From Dissophora ornata (taxonomy: Eukaryota; Mortierellomycota; Mortierellomycetes; Mortierellales; Mortierellaceae), in contig MU617430.1 in the NCBI GenBank assembly GCA_025201705.1, positions 1 to 13,350 on the forward strand: a stretch of 13,350 nt of DNA, read 5' to 3'. A program made the position numbers and the translations under genes. The notes under the pieces are model-generated. The model was not told the origin of the DNA. It searched no databases and saw nothing but the letters and a program-made list of their open reading frames with translations. This document shows, one piece after another, positions 1-9,396 of this stretch (its first letter is position 1; each line of letters begins with the position of its first letter).

Positions 1-62
1 TTTTTTTGTCAACAATATGTTTTAATTATCCACCATGCCTAAGCACAGATCTGCTCGCCCTA

Positions 63-332
63 TCATAAAACATCATCTGGCCATCTGGGTGCAATATGGC
101 GTTCATGGATCTCGTATTCTTGTCCTGTTCTGTTGAAAGAAACATTTGTCAAAAATGCATCCAAAACAGGGTCCAAATGCTCTAACAGTTGATGATTGTC
201 TGTGCACTTTCAACCCCATTTCTCAATGCTGGAGACCAATACAAAGAGAATGTGTGATATCTCTCCGACTTCCTTACACATGAAGCAATAAAGAACAACA
301 GCACGCCATCGAAGATCCTCCGAGAAAGTCAT
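63..332 (-). pseudogene. Broken coding relic, transposase-HTH-like N-terminus
   Basis: From an ATG at 332 the minus strand reads 40 codons beginning MTFSEDLRWRAVVLY to a TGA at 210-212. The same frame then stays open for 48 more codons to a TGA at 63-65, ending near RHIAPRWPDDVL. The first part (DLRWRAVVLY, then EVGEISHILFV and SSIEKW) resembles the N-terminal helix-turn-helix of fungal Tc1/mariner or IS630-like DDE transposases. That is a judgement from general family appearance, not a search. No DDE catalytic core is present, so if the assignment is right this is a truncated, dead copy. The second half is unrecognised. The window edge lies just beyond, so more of the element could be to the left. 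Confidence 0.35.
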
Positions 333-694
333 AGTGGGTTGAAGTGATCAGTTGAAAGATGCCAATAATTTTTTTTTAATAAGTCAACCTCGTCGAGTAG
401 AATAGACCTACTCCTTATGTTTCTGCGGATTATGTTTTTCGTAAAAACGTAAGGAATAGGTCTAAGTTGGCTCTGAAAATACCTAGATTCAAAGACAGCC
501 TTACTTAAGTTAGGAGTAACGTTTTCATTGCATTACAGTGAATAGTTGAATAGTTGTCTATTCTCGGTTTCCAGAGAAGCTGCACTCAACGTATGATTAA
601 TCTACATCACATTATGCGCCACAATTTAATTTTTTTATGTGAAATGCGTAAGCCTAAATTTTTTCATTATGTAACTTTTGTCTGGCTCATCTTT
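333..694. other. AT-rich intergenic stretch downstream of the transporter gene
   Basis: No supported gene lies here. It contains a T9 run near 370, the inverted repeat at 403-464, and AT-rich DNA that should include the 3' end of the minus-strand transporter transcript. I did not find a perfect AATAAA on the minus strand close to the stop at 695. Confidence 0.5.
403..464. repeat. Inverted repeat with 15-bp arms
   Basis: The left arm TAGACCTACTCCTTA (403-417) is the reverse complement of the right arm at 450-464 with one mismatch (14 of 15). The loop is 32 nt. Weak complementarity continues a few bases inward. It could form a cruciform or RNA hairpin, be a piece of a MITE-type element, or be a bidirectional 3' processing structure. 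Nothing else in the sequence decides between these. Confidence 0.6.
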
Positions 695-2917
695 CTACCG
701 TCCAGCAGCCCAGAGTCCGACAAGCGACCATCCAAGGATGCAAGGTGCGCCGAACACACAGTAGCTCCAGAACAAAACCGCCGTCATATCTTGTTCAAAG
801 AATCCCTTCACCTGCGCCAGCTGGATGAGATTAATCGCAGTAGGGGATGCCACAATCAGCATTAAAGTCAGCGAGAATGTAGGATCCATGGTCAGGATCG
901 GCGAAAGGGAATCGGGATGGAACAAGATCGCCGGCAGGCACACCAGCGGCACAAACACCAAACGCGAGAACAGAATGTACGCCGTAGGCGTTAGCCACTT
1001 GAATCGATGGCCTTTCAGTCCGAGTCCCGAAGCCCCGTTGTAAGCAGAGTGCATTGGTGCATCGTACTCGTTGTCGAGGCTATGGAGAGTTGCGGAGGAA
1101 GAGGCAAGAGAACGTGAAGAAGCGATCCCGCCCCGTCCGTAGCCGTTTCTCCGAGGGTTAGGAATTGCTAGCCAGCCTTGCTCCTGGCTCTCTTCATCGG
1201 AGGAGCTAGAATCGTTGATTGGGTGCGGGAACACAGAAGGAGTGCTGATGCTGCGGTGTCGTTGAGGCCTGCCAGGTCTGGCTGGATCTGAGAACAAGCC
1301 TTTGGAGGAAGGATCCGATGAGACTGAGGATGTGGCAAACTGGTCTACCTGAGCACCAAGACAGAGCAAGATCATCGGGATAGCAGCGGAGCCACAGTTT
1401 TCAATAGGGTGGATAACGAAGGCATAGAACTTGGAGTCAGAACCCATGAAGAAATGATGTAATGCGGGGATCAACCCAATGATGACCGCCATGATGGCCG
1501 TCACCAGGGGAGGTGTCAAGACCTGACGGACCCTGCTCAACGCTTTCGATGCCTTTTGTTTGAGGATGGCCTTTGTGAATTTCCTGTGGCGATGCTGACG
1601 CCCTGTCGATCCCGTCGATATCCGCGCTGGTCCTGAGATCGGAGGAGACAATGGCTGCATGTGAGTTGAGCGCAGGTGGTTCTTGGGCTTGTGCACCGAT
1701 TTGAAAAACGGCGAATGGTCGTGGTTGAGTTCACCATCTGGATCCTCACTTTCATCCTCGTCCGTGTCATCACTGAAAAGGGCTCTGCTGTCATTCAGGG
1801 TACGCGTTGAGGAGGCGCCGCTCATCACTGCAGTGTGACTTAATAAGGTCTGTTGGGACTGAGGTTCGTCCACGTCGATCAGAACCTCTTCACCTGAATG
1901 GGAGGGCTGTTCTAGGGACTCGGCGGTTTCTTGATCCTCGGAAGTCTCAATATGCTCCTGCCTATCCTCGGGGACCAACAAGGAGAAGCCATAAGACCAC
2001 CGGACGAGGTTACCAAAGATAGCGTAAAAGAGGATGTAGGAGATTCCGCGCGCTGCAACCTGTTCCTTGGTATCATTCTCGTCACGCAGCAGACTGGCGC
2101 CGGCAGCACTCAGGGCGAGAGACTGGACGAGTGCCATGGGCAGAGAGTTGGTGTTTGAGAACAGGACAGAGGCCGTGACAAACTTCTCTTCGTCTGTGGA
2201 GAAGCGCAGCAACCTGGATCCGACTCTGGCCACGACCCATGACACGCTCGAGAATAGGAGAAAGAATACGGGGATGGGCCAGAAGGCCTTGAATTGCTCC
2301 CAGTTGATGGTCGATGCAATTTTTGTGAAGAGTAGGCACGGCGTCATAAAATACAGGTTCACTTGCGATATCGACTGGAAGGGAGTCAAAGTTAGAGCGG
2401 ATCGTCCAATAATCCTGATTGGCAATCGCAAGAGCTGTGGGTGACTAATACCTTTTGAGCTGACTGAGAGAGATAGCCCGTCCGAGACAGGACGACACCG
2501 CAGGCTACAACGACCAGGACCTGACTGACGGCCTATGTATTGTTTAACACGAGGGTGTGAGCCGTGGTCAACATTCCGGCAGTTGGATGGGATAAGGAGG
2601 CACTGTGAGTGAGAATGTCGTCTCGAGGAACACGCCTTGACGCACTGTGATCACCAGATCTGCAATAGAATGGAGGATACAAGGGACGTGCGCACAACGG
2701 ACACAAAGAAGCGACGTGCATGCAGAAGAGGGGATCAGGCAGATCACAGTCCTACAATCCTGTCTGCCTGAGGCCCTATGAAAAGAAGCAAAGCAGCAGC
2801 TCGTCGACGTTGCCGTTGACGCCTGTTGTTCTCAGCCGATGCAGTCAGAAGCCTGGTGAAAGCCATCTGCTTGCCTCTTACCTCTGCTGCTGCTCCTGCA
2901 AGAACAGGCCAGTCCAT
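695..2917 (-). CDS. Auxin-efflux-carrier-like membrane transporter (ECM3 type)
   Basis: Polytopic membrane protein of the Mem_trans (PF03547, PIN-like/ECM3) family; substrate in fungi uncertain. Proposed CDS: join of 2917-2882, 2532-2452 and 2374-695 on the minus strand, 598 residues. The 77-nt intron 2375-2451 (GTATTAG donor, CTAAC branch, TTCCAG acceptor) is clear. It joins GYLSQSAQK to SISQVNLYFMTPCLLF, the conserved second helix. Exon 1 (MDWPVLAGAAAE) is inferred: the only close ATG exon with a GTAAGAG donor and matching phase, across a 349-nt intron ending ACATAG. About five helices come first (SNTNSLP within residues 110-120), then long hydrophilic Ser/Asp-rich loops around residues 190-320 and 390-475, and further helices to the C-terminus. 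The central loops are weakly conserved in the family and may be regulatory. The stop is TAG at 695-697. Family call is firm; exon 1 is moderate. Confidence 0.85.
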
Positions 2918-3561
2918 AATGTATGTTTTTTTAAAGTCGATATATGAAGCGGGAAGGAGGAGGAGAACTACACAGGCGTATCAAGAGCAATGGCGAGCTG
3001 AAGAGGCTGTGAGCGTGGTAGAATGCAATCGTGGGAAGAGGGATGGGCGAATCCTCGTTGCCGAATGTCGAATGTCGGTACAGGGCGAGGAGTGCGTCAA
3101 AAATCAAAAAAAAAAAAAAAAAAAAAAAATCGATGACGAAAGAGATAAGGAGTGGTCTTGGAGATAGCCAATTCAGGAACACGTTGTTGCAGAAGCAAAG
3201 AGACAGCAATGAGTGAATGCAACAAGGAGAATGCAGAGAGCGGATGAGTAAATGTACAGGGATGCAAGAAGGATGAGAGAAAAGAAAGGAGGCCTAAAGT
3301 CGACCAGAGAGGTCGCAAAGTCGACTGCATTATATCATGGTGTGAATGTCCATGTTGCGTATCCGCATCCACAGAAGGGTGCACACGAGTCCAAAAGGGT
3401 ATTCGATCACCCACTGGACCTGCCCAATGTCTTGGCAGAGGGTGTGACAAACACCAGAGGCGGGTGTGCTGAGCGCAGTCGTTGATTGGATGCTCTGGAC
3501 AGGTCAGATTTTTCCCCCTCGGCGTTCCAGACACGACATTCCGCAACATCTCTCGCCTTTA
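2918..3561. other. Intergenic region between CTF18 3' end and transporter start
   Basis: No supported gene. Both neighbours are on the minus strand, so this holds the CTF18 3' UTR and the transporter promoter and leader. On the minus strand it is pyrimidine-rich with a T24 tract. Short open frames exist on both strands but none has recognisable protein character. Confidence 0.6.
3106..3129. repeat. Homopolymer A24 (T24 on the minus strand)
   Basis: An uninterrupted run of 24 A on the plus strand, about 190 bp upstream of the transporter start. As poly(dA:dT) in a promoter it would be expected to exclude nucleosomes. It is also a likely spot for length error in sequencing. Confidence 0.9.
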
Positions 3562-3563
3562 TT
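3558..3563 (-). terminator. AATAAA polyadenylation signal overlapping the CTF18 stop
   Basis: Read on the minus strand, the last codons are followed by TAATAAAGG, so the AATAAA hexamer shares two bases with the TAA stop codon at 3564-3562. This suggests a very short 3' UTR, if the signal is used. Confidence 0.5.
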
Positions 3564-4822
3564 ACAGCAATTCGCTAATAAACACCTTGGCCTTGACAGC
3601 ATTTGAGAATCCTTCGTTGAACTTGTACCAAATTCTCGTCTTCTTCTTTGGTTTCCCTGTCCCCCTCAGCGATCCATCCAGCGATCCTGACGCATCCATC
3701 GTCGGTTTGACAATGGCCCTTCCAAAAAAGTCCACGGCCTCCCTCTCAAAGTCGTCTGCGTCTGCATCCTTGGCTGGGGCAGTGGTTTCGATACTCGCGC
3801 TTCCACCCAAGGACGGAGCGTCCTTGTTATTCTTCCCAAAGAACCCTTCTCTCTTTGCTTCCTTGGCAACCTCAACTCTTCGCACGAGCTCCACTTCGAT
3901 CTAGCGTGAGAATAAAATGATTGGGTCGATTAATCACACCAGAATAGGGAAGCTAGACACTCGCAACTCGCATACTATTTGTCAGGGTGTTTACCTCTTG
4001 AGCAATCAGTTGGCGCACAGCATAGCGATTCGTGAGTACGTTTTTGAGTCCAATACCTGAGAAATCCCCAAGCTTCTCAATCGATCTATTGATTAAAATT
4101 TTGTTAGAAGTCTGATTGAATTTCAGGATAGAGACAATGACATATCTGGAGAAGCAACGCAACAAAGACGTACGGCTCCAAGCGATAGAGGAATTGGCCA
4201 TCCTCAGTCTTTTCTTGCACAAACGTGAGCTGGAAATGGATCATAACATCGACGAGTCGCATCAAGACAGCTCGTTCTTCGGGTTTGATCAGCTGCTTGT
4301 TCACTGGCCTCAAGGATGGGGACAGAATGCGCAAGAAAGGCGAAAGCAGTTCTGTGGCAAAGTTGCTCTTGCGGAAGTGTCGCTGTGCTTTGGCTGGCAA
4401 GTTGAGGGCCATTCCCTGCAGGATGCTCTCGTTCGCCTTGTGTGTAACAAAAGACTATTGGGATTCGTGGCGGCAATAAGGTTGATAATGTCTTAGAAAC
4501 CTGGATCGTCATAGTCATCGCCATTATTATTTAGCCTTGAAAGAAATCATCAACCGCAGTTACCTCATAGTCCTTGCGAGGATATTCGATTTTTTGTCTC
4601 ACACTCCCGGCAAAGAATCGATGGAAGCTCACAAGAGCATATGCGGTGTATCCGCCAACCTCGTACTCAAAGTTCGAAGTGATTCTGGCGTTGAGTTGAT
4701 CGTAAAACGCCAACCAGTCTCCACACTCCACCACCTTGCTCATCGCCACGTCATGGAAAATCATGGTCGGATAATTTTCAAAGCATCCTAATTTTTGAAG
4801 TAAGCAATAAATCGAGGAGGTT

Positions 4823-4885
<63 letters not shown>

Positions 4886-7800
4886 AATATCAGTATCGGG
4901 TAATATATGATGATCCTCAGCTTTCGTCTGCCATACCTTGCATCAGCTTCTCATAATCGCCGTTCGTCTGGATCAGGGTGACCAACCGGCTTACATATGT
5001 GCTATTGTCATCTAACAATAATATCATAATACCAAGCAGCAATGTCAGAATGCGAACAAATGGCACTTGACAGACATTATTCAAACAAACGCGCGAGACT
5101 CACTTTTGACAAGGCCATCTCGACCCTCCTCCATGACCTTGAGGGCGCTTCTCGCCTTTCGTGCATAGGATGCTTGGAAAAGTTCCTCCCACACGGAAAA
5201 TAAGGACTTGCTCTGATCTTTGCGTCCAATAGTTGCCTTGTTCAACGCATCCAACGTTAACCCTTCTCCCTGTCCATCGCCTCCAGTGCCTCCAGTGCCT
5301 CCAGTACTTATCCGTTCAGCAGCACTGGCAGCAGCAGACACCATACTTGTCTTACTCCTGTTCTTGATAAACTGCAGCGTATTCAGGCATGACCTCATAT
5401 CTCCTTCCGTCATGTCGTACAATACGCCGAAAGCTCGATTATCGCTAGCCACTTGTTCAATTTCACAGATCTGCTGCAATCGGTTGATAACGCTCCGGAC
5501 AGATGGTTTCTTGAACTGGTATATTTGAGTGATGACACGCAAAGGACGCAGCACAGGAGCATACCTATTACATACAAGACGCCAATGATACAATTGGTTA
5601 AGTCGCTGCCCAATACTTGCCAACCCCATGCTCTTTAGGTTCCCCAGCCTCTGACGGCCTCTACTTACTGGTCATTGCAGATGCAGATGATAGGCCGCAT
5701 AAGTGGCTTCTTGGTGAATTTCTTAGATTTCTTGCTCGATCTCCTTTCCTCCTTGGATGCCACCTCGACTGTTGCAATGTCGACTAACAATTTGATGAAG
5801 CTCTGCTCGCCACCACTCGACGATACTCCATCAATTTCATCGATGACTAGTAGGTTCGGCCTATCGCTTCCAAGAATTGACTGAATCTCCAGAGCAGCTT
5901 CGATTTTACCCTTCACAGAGGCGCCAGTTCGGTCGTCACTAATGTGCAGCGCGAAGTGAACAACATCATTATACTGGCCAGAAGCATTTTATGTGTATCA
6001 CATCTGCGGGAAGTAGCCCTGTTAAGTACCTTGCATTCACTTCGATCACATTATAACCAGCTTGTTTAGCAATCACATGCGCCATCGTTGTCTTTCCAAA
6101 ACCAGGGGGTCCCGTTAGCATTAGGATCTTCTTATCAGGTCGGCCTAACAGATCTGGCTTGCGGAACTAATTTTTTTCGTTAAAGGAAAAACAGGCGTAA
6201 GCGATTGTTCGACCGTTCTCGCGATCCGATAAAGTTATACGGACGTGGCATGAAATACCTCATTAACATGTTGCTTCTTGTGATCTGGCGTATATTTGAT
6301 GTATTTACGGCCAAATACGCACTGGTCCCATTGCTTGATCCAGCTCAAGACCTCACGGTTCACCCGCTGTGGTAGGAAATACGGACTAGTTAATTGAACT
6401 CTTTTCATGGTTCTTTTTCGCGGCCATGCACAGACAGTCAAGACTCCCTTACCTCATCGCCCATCAAATCTGTGTACTTTACAGGGCGATACTTATCCAC
6501 CCATAGGCGGTCGCTCCCGTTGTTGCTGTCCTGGTCTTTAACCTCGACATCTTCGTAGTCCCCATACTCTAGTCGGTTGATCGCCTCTTGCTTTTGAACT
6601 CTGATCTCAGCATCCAGCTCATCCATCATCCTATGGATTGGCATCGAGAGAAGCGGCTTCGCGTTTTGTGAGCTCTTTTTCAGCTGTTCCAGAAACGATT
6701 GCTATTAAACATGCGGCAAAGTGAAAAGCGACCAGATATATTAGCGGGTTGCTCCAATCCAGATGCAATTGAGAAAGCTGAGATATGAGATATACCTTGA
6801 CTTTATCCACTTGCACTTTCTTTGCAAGGTAAAACGTCTGACCAGAAGTGCTCTTTGCTTTGATAAATGATCCAGTCTCCGGAGGAAGAGTGTAATCGTG
6901 CTTTAGTGTGACGGGTATTTTGGATCGACTGGAAATATTAAACGAGGCGACAGTTGTGGACTTTGTAGCATTTCGTGAGATCATCGATCCAGTAGAAGCA
7001 TGCTCCAATCTTGTCTTCTTGCTTGCCTCTATGGATCTGAGTAACGAGTCTCCCAGTGTGTTCGATTGATCCAAGAACTGGTCTACTTCTTCTACGGTAG
7101 TCGTCACCGTCGTTATTGCTGTCGTATCAGCAGCTACGGGATGCTTACGCTTGTTGGAATCAGAGGGGAGATTCATTGACTCAGTGGCCTGTTGCTCGTT
7201 CTGAAGTTGTTGTTCATGATACTGCATAGCCAAGATATCCCCGAGCGCCTCCTCATCGGCCCTGAGCTGCTCGTCTTCCAAAATCAAATCCTCTAGCATT
7301 GCGTCGTGTTGCCGCGCCGACATTTCTAATAGTTCTTCCTCCAACTGACTCGACTCCTGGGTCATGGACATCATAGGGCCTATCGAATTGCGGTTGAACA
7401 GGTTGATCCTGGAAGGAATGGACGATATGATCGTGGTACTTGATGTCGCTGTGTGAGTTGACTTTGTAGTTTCCGTCACGGGGGGTGCTCCAGACATCGT
7501 TCTGTGCTTTTGTGAGATGCTTAGTCGCTCTAGTCCCAGATCGTCGTTTTCGTTTACGCCACCAATCTCCTCTGCTGCATCGAGAAGAGGTATCCGTCGA
7601 GGGAACAAGGGCTTCTTGTTCTGGTTCAATTCGAACTCAATCTCTCCATCCGCTCCAAATTGCGCCATAAAATCTTCTCCAAAGAGATCGTCATCATCAT
7701 CCATCGGCCGCGGCAGTTGAGAGCCTTCCTCTAAAACCACGGTTCCTTCTAAAGATGTTGGCTTTGCTGCAGCTACTGTAATCTCGGGATCAAGACTCGG

Positions 7801-8194
7801 GATACCGTCCTCAAATTCTACTGAGGAGGTGTCACTGAAAGTTTGATCAATCTGGAGCTCAATCTTCTGCGATCCCATCGGCATCGCCAACAACTCGTCG
7901 TCGTCATCGTCGTCATCATCCATGTCATCGTCCGAATCTATGAGTAGCCTTGACCGCGTGCTCGGGGCGCCCAGCGGTGCAACCGTACTATTGCTGGCGT
8001 ACCCTTCTCCAGCTTTAAAGTTGCTGTTTGCGTTCAGCTCCAGGGTCGAATCTGGTTCCCGGAACCCATCGTTCCCCAAATATGTGTTACTTTTATCTGT
8101 AATGGCAGAGAACACGTTTAAGATAAAGTCGACGCCTCTGTTGTGAATCCCAACGTCCTTTCAGGAACCAATGCTCCTTACCGTTGTCTGTCAT
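3562..8194 (-). CDS. CTF18: Ctf18, large subunit of the alternative RFC clamp loader
   Basis: AAA+ ATPase that with Rfc2-5, Ctf8 and Dcc1 loads or unloads PCNA at replication forks, supporting sister-chromatid cohesion and checkpoint signalling in the nucleus. Twelve minus-strand exons: 8194-8182, 8096-6796, 6701-6453, 6366-6259, 6166-6030, 5938-5669, 5564-5104, 5011-4937, 4787-4564, 4454-4174, 4085-3995, 3900-3562; every junction keeps phase and gives 1182 residues. The ATG at 8194 is the first after an in-frame stop. Residues 58-71 are an Asp tract, and about 255-310 are Glu/Gln-rich, probably coiled coil. LWVDKYRP opens the RFC core. Walker A is GPPGFGKTT (576-584, Lys582), Walker B LLVIDEID (632-639), NASDDRTG follows Walker A, sensor 1 is Asn691, sensor 2 is Arg750. 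YRLEP and the terminal [14 protein letters not shown] match the conserved Ctf18 tail that binds Ctf8-Dcc1. The N-terminus is long compared with yeast and animal forms. The acceptor at 4455/4454 was chosen over one 18 nt downstream because it adds an expected linker. Confidence 0.95.
4825..4880. repeat. (CT)28 microsatellite inside a CTF18 intron
   Basis: Fifty-six bases of perfect CT repeat on the plus strand, AG on the transcribed RNA. It occupies over a third of the 149-nt intron 4788-4936 and ends just before a CTAAC branch-site candidate (about 4816-4823). It should be length-polymorphic. Confidence 0.95.
5281..5307. repeat. Three 9-bp tandem units in the CTF18 coding region
   Basis: CCTCCAGTG is repeated three times, the last unit imperfect. 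On the minus strand it encodes GTGGTGG-type residues in a Gly/Ser-rich insertion after the AAA+ lid, probably a flexible linker. Confidence 0.6.
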
Positions 8195-8940
8195 GTTAGA
8201 ATGTGAGCGATCCCTGCGATTATAACTTGTAAAAAGGGGGTAATAGCGCTACGCGAGGATGCTAAGGAGGAATTTGGGATGCTGACAATCCTGGCGAGTG
8301 CCTTGGAGTGGATGAGAATGATGAGAGTGAAAGGCCATCGATGAGGCTGTCGAATGCACCAAGACGCGCCTGGTCGTGTTTTCAAAACACCACGTGATTT
8401 AAATGAAATGTGTGACCTTTATTGTCCCACGCGTTTTGGGCGGTTTTTTTTGATCGATGAATATGATGAATATCCGCGGAGCACAGCATCGAAATTTTGC
8501 GCTCTCAAAAATGTGATCGAGGAGCACAACCACGCTCTTGCTTTGTTTGTGTGTGCGCTTTGCGTGATCGTCGTTACAGACGCTCAATTGAAAAGGCATG
8601 GCGCCAAACGTGTCACTGTACACTAGACTTTCATATCAACAAACATCATTGAGTCCGATCTCCCACCCTTGTCTGGCCTCTCCTACTGTCTCCCTCTACC
8701 TCGCTTTGCCTACTTTGATATCACTCTGCCCGACCTTGCAAGCAGGCGATGAGCATCAATGCGAGGTCGAGCAATCGTGATATCCCCGCACCTCGCCCAC
8801 TCGTATTGTAAAAAGTATATCTACAACTCTTCGCTAACCTGCCACGTTATCCCATCTTTCTTTTTCTTCTCTACATCCTCTCGGCCCCCACCCCTTTTCC
8901 TTCTCTCCCTCCATCGATTTTCATCCCATCTTCCCTGAAC
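8195..8940. promoter_or_regulatory. Divergent intergenic region between CTF18 and the repeat ORF
   Basis: No supported gene in 746 bp. It should contain both promoters. Visible elements are an ACGCGT site (8429-8434), a CACGTG E-box palindrome (8391-8396) directly followed by ATTTAAAT (8397-8404), a TATA-like GTATAT (8815-8820), and a long pyrimidine-rich leader (about 8850-8938) just before the ATG at 8941. Pyrimidine-rich leaders of this kind are common upstream of fungal starts. Confidence 0.55.
8429..8434. promoter_or_regulatory. ACGCGT MCB-like site upstream of CTF18
   Basis: Palindromic MluI cell-cycle box, the binding site of MBF (Mbp1 or Res1/2 class) that drives G1/S expression of replication genes in ascomycete yeasts. 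It lies 235 bp upstream of the CTF18 ATG, a sensible place for a replication gene. Use in this organism is inferred. A further ACGCGT occurs near 10075 with no such gene beside it, so a chance match is possible. Confidence 0.4.
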
Positions 8941-9396
8941 ATGCCCTGCTCTGTTCACAACTTCCGACGTCTCTCATCGGCGCTCACCGGACCCGCGGTT
9001 GTCCCTGTACCCATGCCTGTCGCTACACCCGTGGGTGTTGCTGGACCCGTGGGTGTTGCTGGACCCGTGGGTGTTGCTGGACCCGTGGGTGTTGCTGGAC
9101 CCGTGGGTGTTGCTGGACCCGTGGGTGTTGCTGAACCCGTGGGTGACCCTGAATCCTCAGATGACCCTGAATCCGCAGATGACCCTGGATCCACAAATGT
9201 CCCTGAATCCACGGATGTCCCTGAGCTCATGGAAGATCTAAACGGCGAGGAAGAAGAGGACGAAGTCGAACCGAACGATGTACCCGATTATAGCCCTCTG
9301 TCTCCTACTTTTCAAGTCCAGCAAGATGTCCCAAGATCCCCAGTGATGATCGTGGCCATGCACGACCTTAACCCACAATTGGAATCTTTGACGTGA
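8941..9396 (+). CDS. Small hexapeptide-repeat protein, function unknown
   Basis: Intronless frame of 151 residues, not recognised. Residues about 20-70 are Pro/Val/Gly-rich: a VPVPMPVATP lead-in, then six hexapeptides VGVAGP (the last VGVAEP). Residues 69-96 are acidic hexapeptides of the type DPESSD. An acidic segment (NGEEEEDEVE) and a less biased tail follow. No signal peptide or membrane helix is evident. Support for coding: an ATG after a pyrimidine-rich leader with a TATA-like element about 120 bp upstream, and an AATAAA 262 bp past the stop. Against: the 18-bp repeat keeps two other frames open as well, so length alone proves little. It may be disordered; VGVAGP resembles elastin-type repeats only in composition. 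Confidence 0.5.
   Translation: MPCSVHNFRRLSSALTGPAVVPVPMPVATPVGVAGPVGVAGPVGVAGPVGVAGPVGVAGPVGVAEPVGDPESSDDPESADDPGSTNVPESTDVPELMEDLNGEEEEDEVEPNDVPDYSPLSPTFQVQQDVPRSPVMIVAMHDLNPQLESLT
9031..9138 (+). repeat. Six tandem 18-bp units (VGVAGP)
   Basis: Unit GTGGGTGTTGCTGGACCC starts at 9031, 9049, 9067, 9085, 9103 and 9121. The first five copies are identical and the sixth has one G-to-A change giving Glu. Near-perfect identity indicates recent expansion by slippage or unequal exchange. Confidence 0.95.
9145..9216 (+). repeat. Four diverged 18-bp units (DPESxD type)
   Basis: GACCCTGAATCCTCAGAT at 9145 is followed by three related 18-bp copies at 9163, 9181 and 9199, with a partial fifth (GTCCCTGAG) at 9217. 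Copies differ by several bases, so this array is older than the adjacent VGVAGP array. It shares the 18-bp period but is displaced in phase from it. Confidence 0.85.

Noticed and set aside
3097..3549. 150-codon minus-strand ORF ending in poly-Phe
   Set aside because: The frame runs into the T24 homopolymer and occupies the transporter promoter region; no family resemblance.
4455..4524. Alternative CTF18 exon reading beyond the 4455 acceptor
   Set aside because: That frame does not join in phase to the preceding exon ending KDYE and contains no conserved residues.
3562..8115. Stop codons scattered between CTF18 segments as evidence of a pseudogene
   Set aside because: Every stop lies within a GT..AG intron of 85-149 nt, all eleven junctions match in phase, and the conserved motifs are intact.
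8354..8626. 90-codon plus-strand ORF in the divergent intergenic region
   Set aside because: It overlaps the presumed CTF18 promoter, has no family resemblance and no supporting signals.
9031..9216. CRISPR-like direct repeats
   Set aside because: The units are contiguous 18-bp tandems with no spacers, lying inside an open frame.
8955..9241. Alternative frames over the repeat (PTGPAT on the minus strand, DPWVLL on the plus strand)
   Set aside because: They are open only because the 18-bp unit is free of stops; they lack leader and signals, and the 151-codon plus frame extends well past the repeats.
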